This document shows, one piece after another, positions 1 to 13,882 of a DNA stretch of 64,000 bases. The translations under genes were made by a program, and so were the position numbers. How positions within the stretch are numbered: the stretch's first letter is position 1; the number at the start of each line of letters is the position of its first letter. The notes under the pieces were generated by a model, which saw nothing but the letters and a program-made list of their open reading frames with translations, did not search any database and had not been told where the DNA came from. Origin of the DNA: Pyricularia pennisetigena (lineage: Eukaryota > Ascomycota > Sordariomycetes > Magnaporthales > Pyriculariaceae); contig NW_021940918.1 in the NCBI RefSeq assembly GCF_004337985.1, positions 2,770,169 to 2,834,168 of the forward strand, given 5' to 3'.

Positions 1-1671
1 ACGCCAGTGCATAGCCGCCGTTGAAAATGGTGAAGGCTGGAAGGCCTACCTGTCCGGTAACATCGCGGAAACGGTAAATAGTGGTGGCGACTACACATTC
101 GAGGGCAACGATGCCCACCAAAGACATATCGCTGATCCAGGCGTCGACAGCGTTGAGCAGATCCCTGCCAAAGTGAGTGGCGTACATGAGCGAAAAAAGA
201 AACGAGATTATGATGACGATGGTCGAGACGGCAACGCGTGAAACCCGCTTAGAGATCCCCGTATCCATGACCATGGTCACCAGGGATTCAAGCATGGCAA
301 AGCAAGAGCTGAATCCGAGCACCATGATGGTGATGAAGAAAATGACGGCCCAAAAGTTGCTTCCAGGCATCTGCACAAAGGCGGCTGGCAAGGTGATGAA
401 GGCTAGGTTGTACGTCCCCAGTACTTCACCACTGTCTGGGTGCATGCCAAGATAACCAACAATGCTAAAGACAGCAAAGCCTGCTGAAACCTCGATGGCC
501 GAGTTGCTACAAGCAATGATGAGTGCGTCCTGCACTGCATTGGCATACTTTTGGTTATACGAAGCATATGAGGTGTAATAACCCATGCCTGATATCAAGT
601 TTATCAAATGGTCAGCGGGAATTCTCCGAATCAACCAAGCAGAGAGGTCGACTATGACTCGTTGGGAACATACCTGCGCCGATGGAGAAAAATATGTGAC
701 TCGCAGCAGCCTGCCAAATGGCGGGCCGACTAAGCTTATCACCATGCCACTCGGCCACATAGAGCTTGATGCCGTCGACCGCATTTTCCATGGATGCACC
801 GCGCCCAAGGAGAATGATAATCATCACAATCGGCATTCCCATTGTAAAGTACACCACGCGGCCTGTCAGCCCGACACCGCTGAACATGCAGAGCCAGACT
901 ATAAACCAGGTGAAGGCGCTCCATCCAACGATTTCGCCCACCATCCCCGACTCCGGGTAAGAGGCGTACCTAGTCACGGAGCCGTCAACAACCTCCCCTG
1001 GGATACCAGGCACAGCTTGGACAACTTGATTGTCGAAAAAGTCCTGGCTGTCTTCAGCCCAGGGGAGCGGGTTCGAGAAGGAATGCCGGAAATAAACCAT
1101 GACCCAAGCGAGGATGGGCACAAAGTAGTTGGCGACTATGTAACCGTTCATGACGAGAGCAAACCCGAGACCTTTGGACCGACGTGATATGTGGTCATAC
1201 GCGACGAGGCATCCACCGCGGTAGGCCTGGCCGATGGACACCTCAAGGATGACTACAGGAATAGCCAGAAAGAGGACTGCCATGAAATATGGTATGAACC
1301 ATTGTCTATTGGTGGTGGAAACAGTCAGCACGGCTTTGTTGTGGCAGGCAGGCAGCTCTTTACACATTTTGGCAGCGCAGCAGAGAACTCACAATCCATT
1401 GTTTTGAAAGGCAATCGACGGAAATCGCAAAAGGTTTCCTAGACCAACAGTACCCCCCATGCAGGCGAGGACGAACGCAGCTGCTCGAAAAGGTCTGGTC
1501 AGCACCATCGAAACGTCTGTCTACCAACCAGACAGGCATGAGAAGTTGGGGTGTGTTGTGAAGCTCACTTCTCGAAGGCCAGTTATCACGTCCATCATCA
1601 CCCTTCTCGGCCTCGGGTGCAAAAGCGCGATACGCCTTTCTCAACAAGTTCTTTCCTTTGTTTTCGGGCAT
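1..1671 (-). CDS. Sodium/neurotransmitter-type symporter (SNF family), 3' end outside the window
   Basis: Plasma-membrane Na+-coupled symporter of the neurotransmitter:sodium symporter (SNF) family; the substrate (amino acid or amine) cannot be told from sequence. Exons read 1569-1671, 1393-1483, 674-1305 and <1-588, all with GT-AG introns that keep frame. The first exon gives a basic cytosolic leader beginning MPENKGKN and ending DNWPSR. The second carries the family hallmark MGGTVGLGNLLRFPS, the unwound first membrane helix that binds sodium. Exon 3 continues with QWFIPYF and ILEVSIGQAYRGG, then several hydrophobic helices. Exon 4 adds further helices and is still open at base 1, so the last helices and the C-terminus are missing from the window. 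The start is the ATG at 1669-1671; an in-frame GTG lies just upstream with a stop before it. Family assignment is strong, substrate unknown. Confidence 0.88.
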
Positions 1672-2574
1672 CTTGTTCGTCACACGTCCGCTCGTCTAGA
1701 GCCCTACGAGACTCGGAAACAGAGAGTATAAGGTGTGCAGGAATGGCCCTCTGGGTGGAAAACGCCACGGGGCTGGGCGGCGGATGCCATCTTAAAAGAG
1801 TCCGGGGAGGACATCTCTTTGGCAAGAGGCGAGGCGAAAACTCACACAAAAACACCAAGACGCACCAAGAACGGGGGGGAGGGGATGATCAGGAGATTTC
1901 TTGGCCAATGCTAGACATCTCCGCCTGGGTTTGACATCGCTTTCGCTCTATCAAGCTCGGGGAGGCGGAATGACTCGAGCTTTTACGGGTATGCATGTTG
2001 CTTGGCAAATCCAACAGCGCGGATGAGGTGTGCCTAGCCAAATCCTGTCGGTTTATGGCACATAGTCGCGCCGAGCGTGGGACCTACCCGTCAAACATCT
2101 AAAAAAAAGCCGATAGGAACGGATGGGCCGTCCAATTACACGAACGGCTGACTTGCAGGCTGGGCAAAGTGGATTATAGGGCCTTCTTGGGGGGAACCAA
2201 GACTTCTTACACTGGGGTGGCATCAGGTTTGGACAAGCCGACTTTGCCGCGATTCCAACGCTTAGGTTCGCCCCGGTCACGCGACCCTGAGAATACGTTA
2301 CATTTCAAGTGAATTTCTTTAAGCTCCTGATAATTAGATTTGCTGCAAGACGACAGGAGAGGCCGGGACTCGGCTTTGCCCAGTAAGTATCAAGGGGCAT
2401 CATCGAACCCTTTGTGCGCATCCTGGCTTGCCTGCTCGTTCATCTCTATCGGTTGCGGATCCATCTATTTACCCAGTCTTGGCACCTCTAAATGTCAGAC
2501 CCTGCAAGCTCCCTGCGCAATGACGCAGCACCGTCCAAAAGGCCAGGCCCGCTTGTTGCTTTGCGGAATTTGAT
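1672..2574. other. Spacer between the symporter 5' end and the mannosidase 3' end
   Basis: About 0.9 kb holding the symporter promoter and the mannosidase 3' flank. Open frames here show no domain, no splice-supported model and no recognisable protein. I see nothing else in it. Confidence 0.6.
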
Positions 2575-5500
2575 CTAAGCCAAGACCAATCTGTATGTCT
2601 GCACCTGGAACGGCCCAATGTCGACTTCGAAGCCGCGGCCATCTTCAGCTAATGGCACCTCGTCCCCGTCATCTTCCAATATGTTGGTCTTTACAACCTT
2701 GGCCAGGCTCCAAGGCGAGCGCACCGTCCCGACGCCACGTCCTCCCAGGCTGTCGAAAACCCGAACAATCACCGACTTCTGACCTTGGGGTCGCGCCGGC
2801 AGGTCGCCGCGACTGACATCAGCGTCGTCTTCGCCCCGCTTCACCGCGTCGAGCACGAGGTTCTTGTCGCCGGTCAGGGTCAACGGCTGCGTGGAAAGCT
2901 TGGAAATCAACGAATCGTCACCGGCTCCGACGACGCGTAGAGGGTTGTTGAAGTTGAATGACGCCCGGACGGTATCGGGCCCGAGAGGGCCGACATGCGG
3001 CATGATGGCCCAGCGGATCGCGTGCTTGCCCATGTCGGCCGTATCGTCGGGGGCTTTGGGAGACCGAAGGAGCGAAAGGCGCATCACGTTTCCGGCCGTC
3101 GAAAACCCGTACTTACTGTCGTTGAGGATAGACACGCCGTATCCGTGCTCCGAAAGGTCGGCATACTTGTGCGAGCACACCTCAAATTTGGCCATGTCCC
3201 AACTGGGTGGAGAGAAAGAGAAAGAGACGGAGGTCAGCACAGAGGCTATCTTTTTTGGGGACTGGGCTCTTACTTACGAAGTATTGTAGTGGGTCGGCCT
3301 GCGAATAACACCATACTGGGTGTCGTACGATGCTTCGTGGTGCCGAATATCTACGGGGAACTCAACCTTGAGGAATTTCATATTCTCATGCCAGTCGACC
3401 TCTGCAGAGAATTCGACGTACGGGAGATAGCCTTCGTCAGGGAGAGATGCTGATAGCGAGATTGTCGTCTTGATGGAGCTCACTTCGCTGATCTTCATCT
3501 CGGTTGCTACACTGACACGGTGAGGGCCATTTTCGACGATGGTTGTCGTCGCCGCGCTGCTGCCAGGCAGCTCTTGTCGCGTCTCCAGATGGAACACCTC
3601 GACGTCCCAAGCTTGCCAGTACACCGGCTTGTCGTCGTAGATTGCGTACTGGTTTGCCTTGCCTGCCAGGACCTCCCGTTTGGCCCTCTTGTCGTAGAGC
3701 GAGGTGAGGCAGCCCTTCTCCACGGTTACGGTGAAAGCTTCATTCTCTAGCACAAATACGCCCGAAGACAATTCTTTCACCTTCACGGCCTTTTGGCTCT
3801 CGGACTCCTCGAAATTCTGGGTGGAAAGGAGCATGCCTCGGCCGCGAGCAATAACATCTTTTCCATCCTTGGTCTTGACGAGCTCGGCGCGAGGCCACGG
3901 CAGTGTGTTTATGGCAAGCCGACTGCTATCAGATTCCTGAGATAGGCCAAGAGTCTTGTGGATGGTTTGCAAAAGTCCGGCTGCAGTCTCGAACACCTTG
4001 GCATACACCTTGTCCGAGTCGTCGTAACACATTTTGATCGCGGTGCCAGGGAGACAGTCGTGGAACTGACACAGCAGCACACCCTCCCACATCTGCTGCA
4101 GCTGCTTTGTCGGATACTTGTAGCTTTCGGGGCTCTCAATCGATGCCAGGGTTGCCAGAATCTCAATGTCTCTGAGCAAGAACTCTGCTTGCCGGTTTTT
4201 GAGCTTTGTATTTGCCTGGGTCGTGTAAACACCCCTGTGGAGCTCAAAGTAGAGATCTCCATGCCAAGTAGGCAAGGTTTGTGCTTTTGGCATAAGTTGG
4301 TCAAAGAACTGGTCGACTGTTTTACCTAGGTGCACTCGCGGGAGCGTGCCAGTAGTGTCGGAAAGGCCCCTGAGTCTCCGGAGTCGTTCAATCTGCTCCC
4401 AGGTGGGACCACCACCACCATCTCCTTTGCCAAACTAAATTTGAAATCGGTCAGTCGTTTCGGCCAGCTGGTCTACACGTTACCTGGATGCATGCCTACC
4501 AAGATAAGAGAAGTCCGGTCCTTGTCTAGTGTCCTGTGCTCGACAACGCTGCGCTTTATCTCTGCGAGTGTTCCATTGGCGCAATAAGTCTTTGCCGGCG
4601 GCATATGGCACAGCACCTGGCTGCCATCGAGCGAGACCCTATGATTTCAAGCAGACCAGCTTAGCTTTGTGTATGGCTGGTCTGAATTGAGATGTTATAT
4701 GGGTGTGAGCTTACCAGTTAAACGTAGTGTGCGGGAAGTCGTTGACGCTGTTGAAGCAAAGCTTTTGGGTAACAAAACGATCCATTCCGGCCTGCCTACA
4801 CAGCTGGGGTATCTGGGGACTTTGTCCAAAAGTATCGGGCAGAAAGCTTGTGGTTGACCTGCTGCCAAAATTGCTTTCGAAAAACCGCTGCCCGTAAAGA
4901 AACTGTCTGACCAGAGATTCGCCGCTGGGCATGTTGGTGTCGTGCTCAACCCAGCTGCCACCAATCGGGTGGAATTGGCCAGCAGCTACCTTGGCTTTAA
5001 CCCTCTCAAAGACATATGGGTACATCTCTTTGAGCCAAGCAAACTACATAGAGAGAATTGGCTTCCGGTTAGCCGTGATTGACAGAACCAAAGTGTCATG
5101 TGGCATGGGAACCTACCTGTTGTGCCTGTGAGCATGCAAAGTTCAGCTCTGGGTAACGATCCATCAGATCGCACTGGTTGGACCAGGATCTGGCAACCTT
5201 GCGCTTCGTCTCCTCCCAGGGCCACAGCCAGCATGTGTCAATGTGACAATGCCCAACCGCAAAGACGTCCGGACTCCTGCTGGGGTCCGCATATACAGCT
5301 TCCGAGTCGACATTTGGCCCCAGGTATCTTGCAGCAATTTTGCGCGCCGCGGTGACGGAGCTCTTGTCGCCCAGCTTGAACGTGTCAATGATCTGACTGG
5401 CTACCGTCAGGGCCTCACGCTGCTCCCAAGAGTTTTCGGGGAACTCCATGGCAGCTTCGGATATTATGGAGTAGTCGGACAGCAACCGGCGAGCGTCTAG

Positions 5501-6237
5501 AAAGACAGACACAAGCTCCGAGGTTGCCAACGCGAACTTCTTGTCGGGGTCTGGGGGCTGGATCGAGTCGCCTCCCGGATTGTTCTTGAAGATCGGGGCA
5601 CCAGGTCCATTGCCAAACATGCCGTTGCACGCCATCTCGATGTAAATCGTATGCTGGGCCCCGTCCCGGAAGGTGTCTGGAATGATCCACTCCACCCTCT
5701 CTTTGCGGCCCGTGAGGCCTTGGAGAGGGTTACCATCGGACGTCCACACGGTACCCTCATTGTTGCAGTCCCAATGCAGTTCGATGTGCTCGGCAGCCTG
5801 CATCTCAGCCGGAAGAATTATGTCCACCTTGAACCAGTGAGTAGACCACGATGGCCCGAACGATTCCCCCACCTGTGTTGGGCGGAACTCGTTTGATGGG
5901 CTGGTGGCCTCGGCAAAAGTTGGGCGCGTCAGTCCTGGCGCGCTCCATACGGATAGGCTGAGATGTGGTGGCTCTGAGACATTCTGATCATAAAGCATGC
6001 TATTTTTGATGGCATTATGAGTATACGGCCCTTTTTTTTTTAGATGCATCAAGGTATAATCACTTACGCAAGCAGATTGGACTTTTCCCATTGGCCTGGC
6101 CCAGAAAAGTTCGGGAGTCGCTTCTGATAGAGATGATTGATGCGTTTCCCTACCGGTACGTTGGCACGTAGGGGGTATGTTCGACTGATGGCGGCGCCAT
6201 CGCCGTGATCACCATTACCACGGTCGCCCGAGCACAT
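2575..6237 (-). CDS. ams1: GH38 alpha-mannosidase, Ams1 type (cytosol/vacuole)
   Basis: Hydrolyses alpha-linked mannose from free N-glycan oligosaccharides; in yeast, Ams1 acts in the vacuole after the Cvt/autophagy route. The model is 6068-6237, 5117-5999, 4715-5043, 4500-4638, 3278-4434 and 2575-3202, giving 1101 residues, normal for this family. All five introns are GT-AG. The N-terminus contains [14 protein letters not shown], typical of fungal Ams1, and has no signal peptide. The catalytic GH38 domain includes [18 protein letters not shown] (metal-binding His and Asp) and [17 protein letters not shown], whose Asp is the expected nucleophile. [12 protein letters not shown] marks the middle domain and the C-terminal beta domains follow. 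The first Met at 6237 is supported by frame, but an upstream non-coding exon is possible. It is divergent from the GH115 gene. Very confident of family. Confidence 0.93.
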
Positions 6238-7704
6238 TTTATGAGGTTTGTCAAGACCACTGTTCAAGATCAAAGAAAGGATGTGTGATCAATGAGCTGA
6301 TAGACTATCAAATGAGCCGACAGGGCTGTTGTAGAGACGGATGGGCTTGTTATGCTATGTCAGATTAGCACCCGCCTAAATCATTCTGTCCTCCGGGCCC
6401 GGGGAGCCAACATCGGGTCCAGTATCTGGGCACATGTTATTGACTGCCTCGGGGGGCTATCCGGTCGACTCTGTCGGTATTGCCCCTTTTCTGGTAATCT
6501 CCCCCGCAGCCCCCGCAAACCAGGGAATCCATCTCTGGACTCTAGAGCCGTTGTTATTGACCCTGTTCACTTGGATTTTGTAGCCTCCACTAATCTTGGA
6601 CCCATCGGAAAGTCGGTGTAAGTGGAAACCATGAGCCGCTATGCGGCTTACTTGAGAATTAGTGCCACGCATAGCAAGACGAAGAAAGTCATGTTTGCAA
6701 AACAGAGAAGAGTATTGTGCAGCGTCCCATGCTGTTGCACATTTCGGAGGTGTTCTATTTGGCAGTAAATGATACCAGCTTGTGGGTTTATTGGTGATCA
6801 GGAGGCTAGAGATTTGTTATTGATGCTGCCGAAAAGATGAAGGTTGTTCACCCTCGTGTCCCAGGAAGTATCCCTTACCACATTGGACAGGCCCAGGATA
6901 CAGGCTCTGGACGATGCTCACCCACCCCGCACATACATCGCGGGGTTGATGTCAAAGTGGATTTGAGGATTTGGGGAAATCCTGGGGGCGCCTGATAGCG
7001 GGTCAACTTCCGTTTCGTTAAACTCGATCCAGATGGGAGGCTGGCATGAATTCCCGACATTCAACTGTCGAACAAATCATCAAATCCTGCATCAAAACAA
7101 GGCCACCAGCTCCCAGCTGTTATTGACTTCATTTTGGCTGGCATAGAGAGGGGCTGGACGAGACAAAGCTGAATACATACAAGAGCGGGTGGTGAAGACC
7201 CAAAGCACACTAACGATTACTGCTAGACCTAAGAGCTTCAGCGTGGGGTCAATAGTTGGTGGAGATGGCCCGTACTGTAGTGGGAGATGGTGGGGGTGGG
7301 TACCAGACATACGGGCACATTACGAAGTACAGTGATTGCCCTGGTCAGTGAACCTTGCTAAATCGCCTGAGCCAGTGGGTCCACTCCTACACTACTTCAA
7401 CTGTGGACAGGATGTGCCTCGAAATCAAATCGTTACATCCACCACCACCAGTTTGATAGGATTATTTCCTGCAACAATTCTAGGTCTAGCTTAATATGAA
7501 GGAGTATTGGGCACAGCATTGACAACGGTCCATCGGGTTTTCCCCGATGCCGAGCCCGGTCTTTCGTTGCTGGGTCCGACTCGCGGAGCCGCAGTCAAAC
7601 CGTGACAATAGGACTGGAAATAATCAGCCTGGAAAATCATGGGACGGCACACCCGCTCCTAGAACACGCTTCTTCGGAAGAATAAGAGCCTTTACGAAAC
7701 AGTC
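6238..7704. promoter_or_regulatory. Divergent intergenic region between GH38 and GH115 genes
   Basis: About 1.5 kb separating two divergently transcribed glycoside hydrolase genes, so it must hold both promoters. No coding sequence is convincing. I did not find a strong cluster of known carbon-catabolite or xylanase-regulator sites by eye. Confidence 0.5.
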
Positions 7705-10700
7705 ATGTCCAGTAATAACTTGGTAATCTTTTCAGGCGATGGAGGCGCAGAACTGGTGGACCTCACCCAGGCCACTATCTTCATCCATGCCGACGACTTC
7801 CCGGGCGTACACATCGCCGCAAGAAACCTTGCCCAAGATTTTGCACGCGTGACCGGTGGCGTCTCGCGACCGGTTGTGCTGGTTAAAGGGAATGCAGACC
7901 CTACTGACATTGAAAAGGTAGACAATGGAATTGTTATCGGTAGTTTGCAGAGAAGCCCCTTGCTGCAAAATCTGAAAGGACATGAAGTCGTTTCTTTGGG
8001 TACCGGGCGGGTTCTTGGAAAGTGGGAGTCCTTTACAACTGCTGTTCTCGAGCAGCCTTATCCATGGTGCAAAAGGTCTTTGGTCATCGCCGGAAGCGAC
8101 AAGAGAGGTGCCATCTTCGGAACATATACGCTATCGGAACAGATCGGGGTTTCACCGTGAGTGAACATTGTCGGCTGGGTACCTGCATAAGGAGATCAAT
8201 GTGAACGTACATCTGACTTATAGGCAATGCACCAAAAGATGGTACTATTGGGCTGATGTGCCACCCAAGCAACGTACTTCTATCCATGCTCTCCCTGTCA
8301 CCACCTACCAAGGAGAGCCAAGCGTCAAGTATCGGGGAATCTTTATCAATGACGAGGCGCCTGCCCTCACAGGCTGGGTTCTTGAAAATTTTGGTAGCTA
8401 TGGCCCAGAATTCTACAAGAAAGTCTACGAACTGCTGCTACGCCTAAAGGTATTTCGGATGACTGTGTTTGCCATGATAGTCATAGTTCGAAATGACATT
8501 AACCACAGCGACAGGCAAACTTTATGTGGCCGGCCATGTGGCCGGGATATCCAAATCCAGGAGCCATTTTTTTCACCGACGATGCAGAGAACGCCCGGAT
8601 TGCAGACGAGTACGGCATAGCTGTTTCCACCTCACATCACGAGCCGATGCAAAGAGCCACCAGCGAATGGTTCGCGGATAACCCTGACGGCAGCTGGAAC
8701 TGGTTAACGAACCGTGAGAAGATTACCGACTTCTTCAAGGAGGGAGCTAGCAGGGCCAAAGGACTCGAGTCATATTTCACATTGGGAATGCGCGGAGAAT
8801 ATGACAAAGGAATGAAGGCAGACGACCCGGCTGCTGTTGTACGCGATGTACTCAAGACACAGCGGGGAATCTTTAAAGATGTGTATGGGCGAGAAGATGC
8901 CGTACCACGTAAGTCACTGTTTGTGAAAGAAAGCTCCTACTGTCGAGACGGTTTCATCGTTAGCTGCTGCTGACCCTTCACATCTTGCTACCACAGAGTT
9001 ACTTGCTCTTTACAAGGAAGTACAAGAGCAATACGACAGCGGTCGTCTTGAGGTGCCAGACGACGTGACACTTCTCTTTGCAGATGACAACTTTGGGTCC
9101 ATCAGAAGACTACCGACTGGGAATGAGGTTGAAAGAAGCGGCGGCGCAGGGGTAAGAGTGACTGCTTGCTTTTCACCATAATGATTGCTCGAGGCTAACG
9201 CTGGTGCACGGCTCAGATATACTATCACTTCGAGTATGTTGGTGTGCCCAGAAGCTACAAGTGGATTAATAGCAATTCGCTGGTAAGCCAAGATCTTCAC
9301 CGTCGCTATGATCGGTCTTGTAATCAAGGACTGACTTCATCAACAACTGTCGCGACTCAGGGCAAAACCTGGCACCAGCTAAGGGAGGCTTATCGGAGAA
9401 AAGCAAACAGAATTTGGGTCTTCAATGTTGGTGACATTAAGCCCATTGAGGTGCCCCTGACTTTTGCCATGAAGCTTGCTTGGGACATCAACTCAGTGAA
9501 GCCCGACGACTTTCAGACGACGTTCTACAGAAGTACTGCCGAGTCTTATTTCAGCAATTCCATACTTGCACAGAGGATTGCTGCCAGCTGGCAAGCATAT
9601 GATCGACTTGCCAGCTTGCGCAGACATGAGCATATTGAGCCATCTACCTTTTCCTTGCTCCATTACAACGAGGCAACCAGAGTCGTAAAGCGCTGGAAGG
9701 ATCTCGTGACCGACGCAGAGGAGATAAACGCTCAGTGCAGCGAAGCAGAAAAGCCGGCAGTCTTCGAGTTGGTTCTTCATCCGGCTAAGGCTTCCTACAT
9801 ATTCACCCGGTTGCAGATCACGCTAGCGCGTAACCAGATGTTTGCAAGGCAAAGACGAAACACAACCAACGCTGTCGCTCGAAGAGTACTTGAGCTGTTT
9901 GACGCCGACTTTGATCTCTCGGAAGAGTTCCACCACAGCCTTCTACAAGGAAAATGGAATCACATCATGTGTCAAGCTCACATGGGTTATGGAGATACGT
10001 GGCATGCCCCTTCCCGTGATATGATCTCGGGACTCTGCTACGTTCAAACCAGACAAAACTCGAACGCAATTGTCGGGCAGATGGGAGTCGCGGTGGAGGG
10101 GCACGAGGGCGTTAGGCCAGGGCGGATCAATGAGGAGTCGGAGCGTACGCACCCGAGCCGGAGAGATCTGGTGCCGGGCCTTACGCTTGCGCCAATGAGC
10201 CGCTATGGGCCTGCCAGCCGATGGTTCGACATCTTCACACGAGGCACCCAGGTCATTCATTGGCAGGCAGTCTCGCCTTACTCGTGGATCACACTCTCTG
10301 AGAACGCTGGCACATTGAATCCCAAGTCGGCGGATCCCGATGAAGATGCTCATGTTGAGATATCCATCAATTGGGATCAGGTTTCAGATGACTTCATGTC
10401 AGAGGTCCTCGTTGATATCCGCTCAGAAGAAGGCGATTTTGAGCAACTTCACCTGCCCGTCGACGGCCGACGTCTGCCAAGCTCCTTTTCCGCCGGTTTT
10501 GTCGAGGCTGACGGCCTCATTTCCATACCTGCACCACGTGTACAGGGCCCTTTACCGTCCGACTACCAAGTGCTTTCCGAGATGGGAAGAGGGCTTGAAG
10601 GTTCAGTAGCCAACCTTGACGCTCTCAACGCTGACTCGACGCTTGGGGAATGCCTGGAATACAAGACGTATGTCTTCACAGACGCGACTGCGGCAGACGC

Positions 10701-11055
10701 AAACGTAGCAGTCTTGGTTTTGTATTTCAACATGACCCTCGATATTGATCCCACCGACCCCATGAGCTTCAAACTTCAGGTTGATGATGGTCAAGCTCGT
10801 ACTCATACATTACTTCCATCACAAGGCCAAAAGGGCCAGGCAGGCAATGGACTTCCCGACGGCTGGTTCCATGCCGTGCAGGACTGCGTCTGGCTGCGCA
10901 AGTATGACATCAATGATACCGTCCTCACACCTGGGGAACACACCATACGCCTCTGGTTGGGACACAGCAATTTGGTACTAGAAAAGATTGTGATTGACTT
11001 TGGCGGGATGAAACCCAGCTATCTAGGCCCTCCTGCGAGCATGTACATCGACTAA
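7705..11055 (+). CDS. GH115 xylan alpha-1,2-glucuronidase
   Basis: Removes (4-O-methyl)glucuronic acid side chains from glucuronoxylan or its oligosaccharides. Exons are 7705-8156, 8239-8449, 8515-8908, 8997-9151, 9217-9282 and 9361-11055, with canonical introns, giving 990 residues, the usual length for GH115. Recognisable family blocks are PWYYWADVPPK, KYRGIFINDEAPALTGW, ANFMWPAMWPGYPNPG, LFADDNFGSIRRLP, and the YHFEYVGVPRSYKWINSN block spanning the fourth and fifth exons. The C-terminal part from about residue 780 forms the accessory beta domain of the family. The N-terminus MSSNNLVIFSGDGG is not a signal peptide, so the enzyme is probably intracellular and would act on imported oligosaccharides; an unseen upstream exon is the alternative. 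It converges with the AA9 gene and shares a promoter region with GH38. Confidence 0.93.
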
Positions 11056-11144
11056 CCTGGAGCGAGGCAGACGTGATATTTATTAGTCGCACCTACTCTA
11101 GCATCTTAGTATTAATAGAAAGACCCCTTTACGTTTCCGTAAGC

Positions 11145-12438
11145 TCAGCTGCATTGCGAGTAGAAAGGAGGCGAAACTTCCTTGCAGGTCGAACCGGACT
11201 ATTAATCAGGAAAATAAGTTGGTCAGCTACGGTCGAACGAATGTACGCACGTAATGATAATTCTTTTTTTTTTTCACTTACGGCACAGGTAGTACAGCCC
11301 GTGTAGCCCTGACCGCCACACTGCTGGTACTTGGCAACCGTACACCCGCTACCACCACCGCCGCCGCCGTCGCCACCGCCACCACCCGACGGCGACGACG
11401 GCTGCGGCGTGCTGGGAGCGGTGCCGACCGGGCTGCTTCCGACCTTGCAGGTGCTCTCGCAGCCGGTGCAGGCGCTGCCGGCAGCCTTGGTGGTCCCGCC
11501 GCTGTAGACGGCCGGCCCGGGCATGCTGTAGCTTGACATGGCCGAGTGGATGTTGACCAGGATGCCCGGGTGGCTCTGGGCAAAGGCGCCGGGGAAGCGC
11601 ACTGTCGCGGGGCTGGCGGACCCGGAGCCTGCGACGGTGATCTGGTAGCACGTGATGTAGAACTGGCCACCACCCGAGGACCCGGCGGCGTGGAGGGCGA
11701 GCGCCTCGGCGCGGAGCAGATAGTCGCCCGGTGCGATGTCGGAGGGGATCTTGACGTTCATTTTGCCGCAGCAGCTGTTGTGATGGCCTGTTAGATGAGC
11801 CTCCCTATGGTCCCTGATTCTTTGGGCGCGTCCAGGGTTGTTCAAAAAAAAAAAAAAAAATACCGCGCGGCTCATGACGAGCGAGAAAGAGAGACGAGAG
11901 GAAAAAAAGCTTACGTGTTGAGGTCCTTGGTTCCCCAGTAGTCATCATCTCCAGACCCGCTGCCGGCCTTCTTGGCCCACGAGTCCTCAAAGATCTTGAA
12001 CCACCCGCCAGAGCCGTCGTTGGTGGCGGCGTTGTCGACCTTGCTCAGGTAGACGGCCACGGGGCCGTAGTGGGCTCCGCCGATGGCCTCGTTGCTGCAC
12101 GACCGATCGCCGTTCTGCTGGTGCATCTCGACCGTCACGGTGGAGCCGGCGTTGACGGCGCACTTGCGGCCGACGGGCCCGGAGTTGGCATTGCACCGAA
12201 TGTCGTTGGACGCGACGTTTGTCACGGGCGAGTTGGACAGAGGAAGGCGCGCGCATTGCGATCCGTGAATTTCGAGACTGCCATGTTAGACTTGGTTAAC
12301 TGGCTTAGGAAGTAACCAAAAAGAAAGAGGAAGACTTATCATGTCGACGCCGTCAACCCAAAGCTGCTGGAAGGTGGCATGGCCCAGCACCTCCCTTGCG
12401 GCCAAGGCTGCCAGAAGTGAGAAAACGTATGACTTCAT
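11145..12438 (-). CDS. AA9 lytic polysaccharide monooxygenase with C-terminal CBM1 (first-intron donor defective)
   Basis: Secreted copper enzyme that oxidatively cleaves cellulose. Exons 12341-12438, 11915-12277, 11282-11774 and 11145-11198 total 336 codons. A 19-residue signal peptide (MKSYVFSLLAALAAREVLG) precedes HATFQQLWVDG, whose His is the N-terminal copper ligand. The second ligand His is in GGAHYGPVAVYL and the axial Tyr in QFYITCYQI. A Ser/Gly-rich linker then leads to a CBM1 whose aromatic/Cys pattern (CTVAKYQQCGGQGYTG, then SGSTCKEVSPPFYSQC) is split by the last intron. The oddity is intron 1 (12278-12340): the only frame-compatible boundary reads GATAAGTC rather than GTAAGTC, so a canonical donor is missing by one base. 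If it is not spliced, translation stops inside the intron and the catalytic domain is lost. Family certain, functionality uncertain. Confidence 0.9.
11844..11860. repeat. A17 homopolymer inside AA9 intron 2
   Basis: Seventeen A on the plus strand (T on the coding strand) within intron 11775-11914, part of the general homopolymer load of this window. Confidence 0.9.

Positions 12439-13882
<1,444 letters not shown>

Noticed and set aside
6238..7704. Xylanase-regulator-like GGCTA/GGCTGA sites in the GH38/GH115 promoter region
   Set aside because: Isolated hexamers at chance frequency; no cluster near either start.
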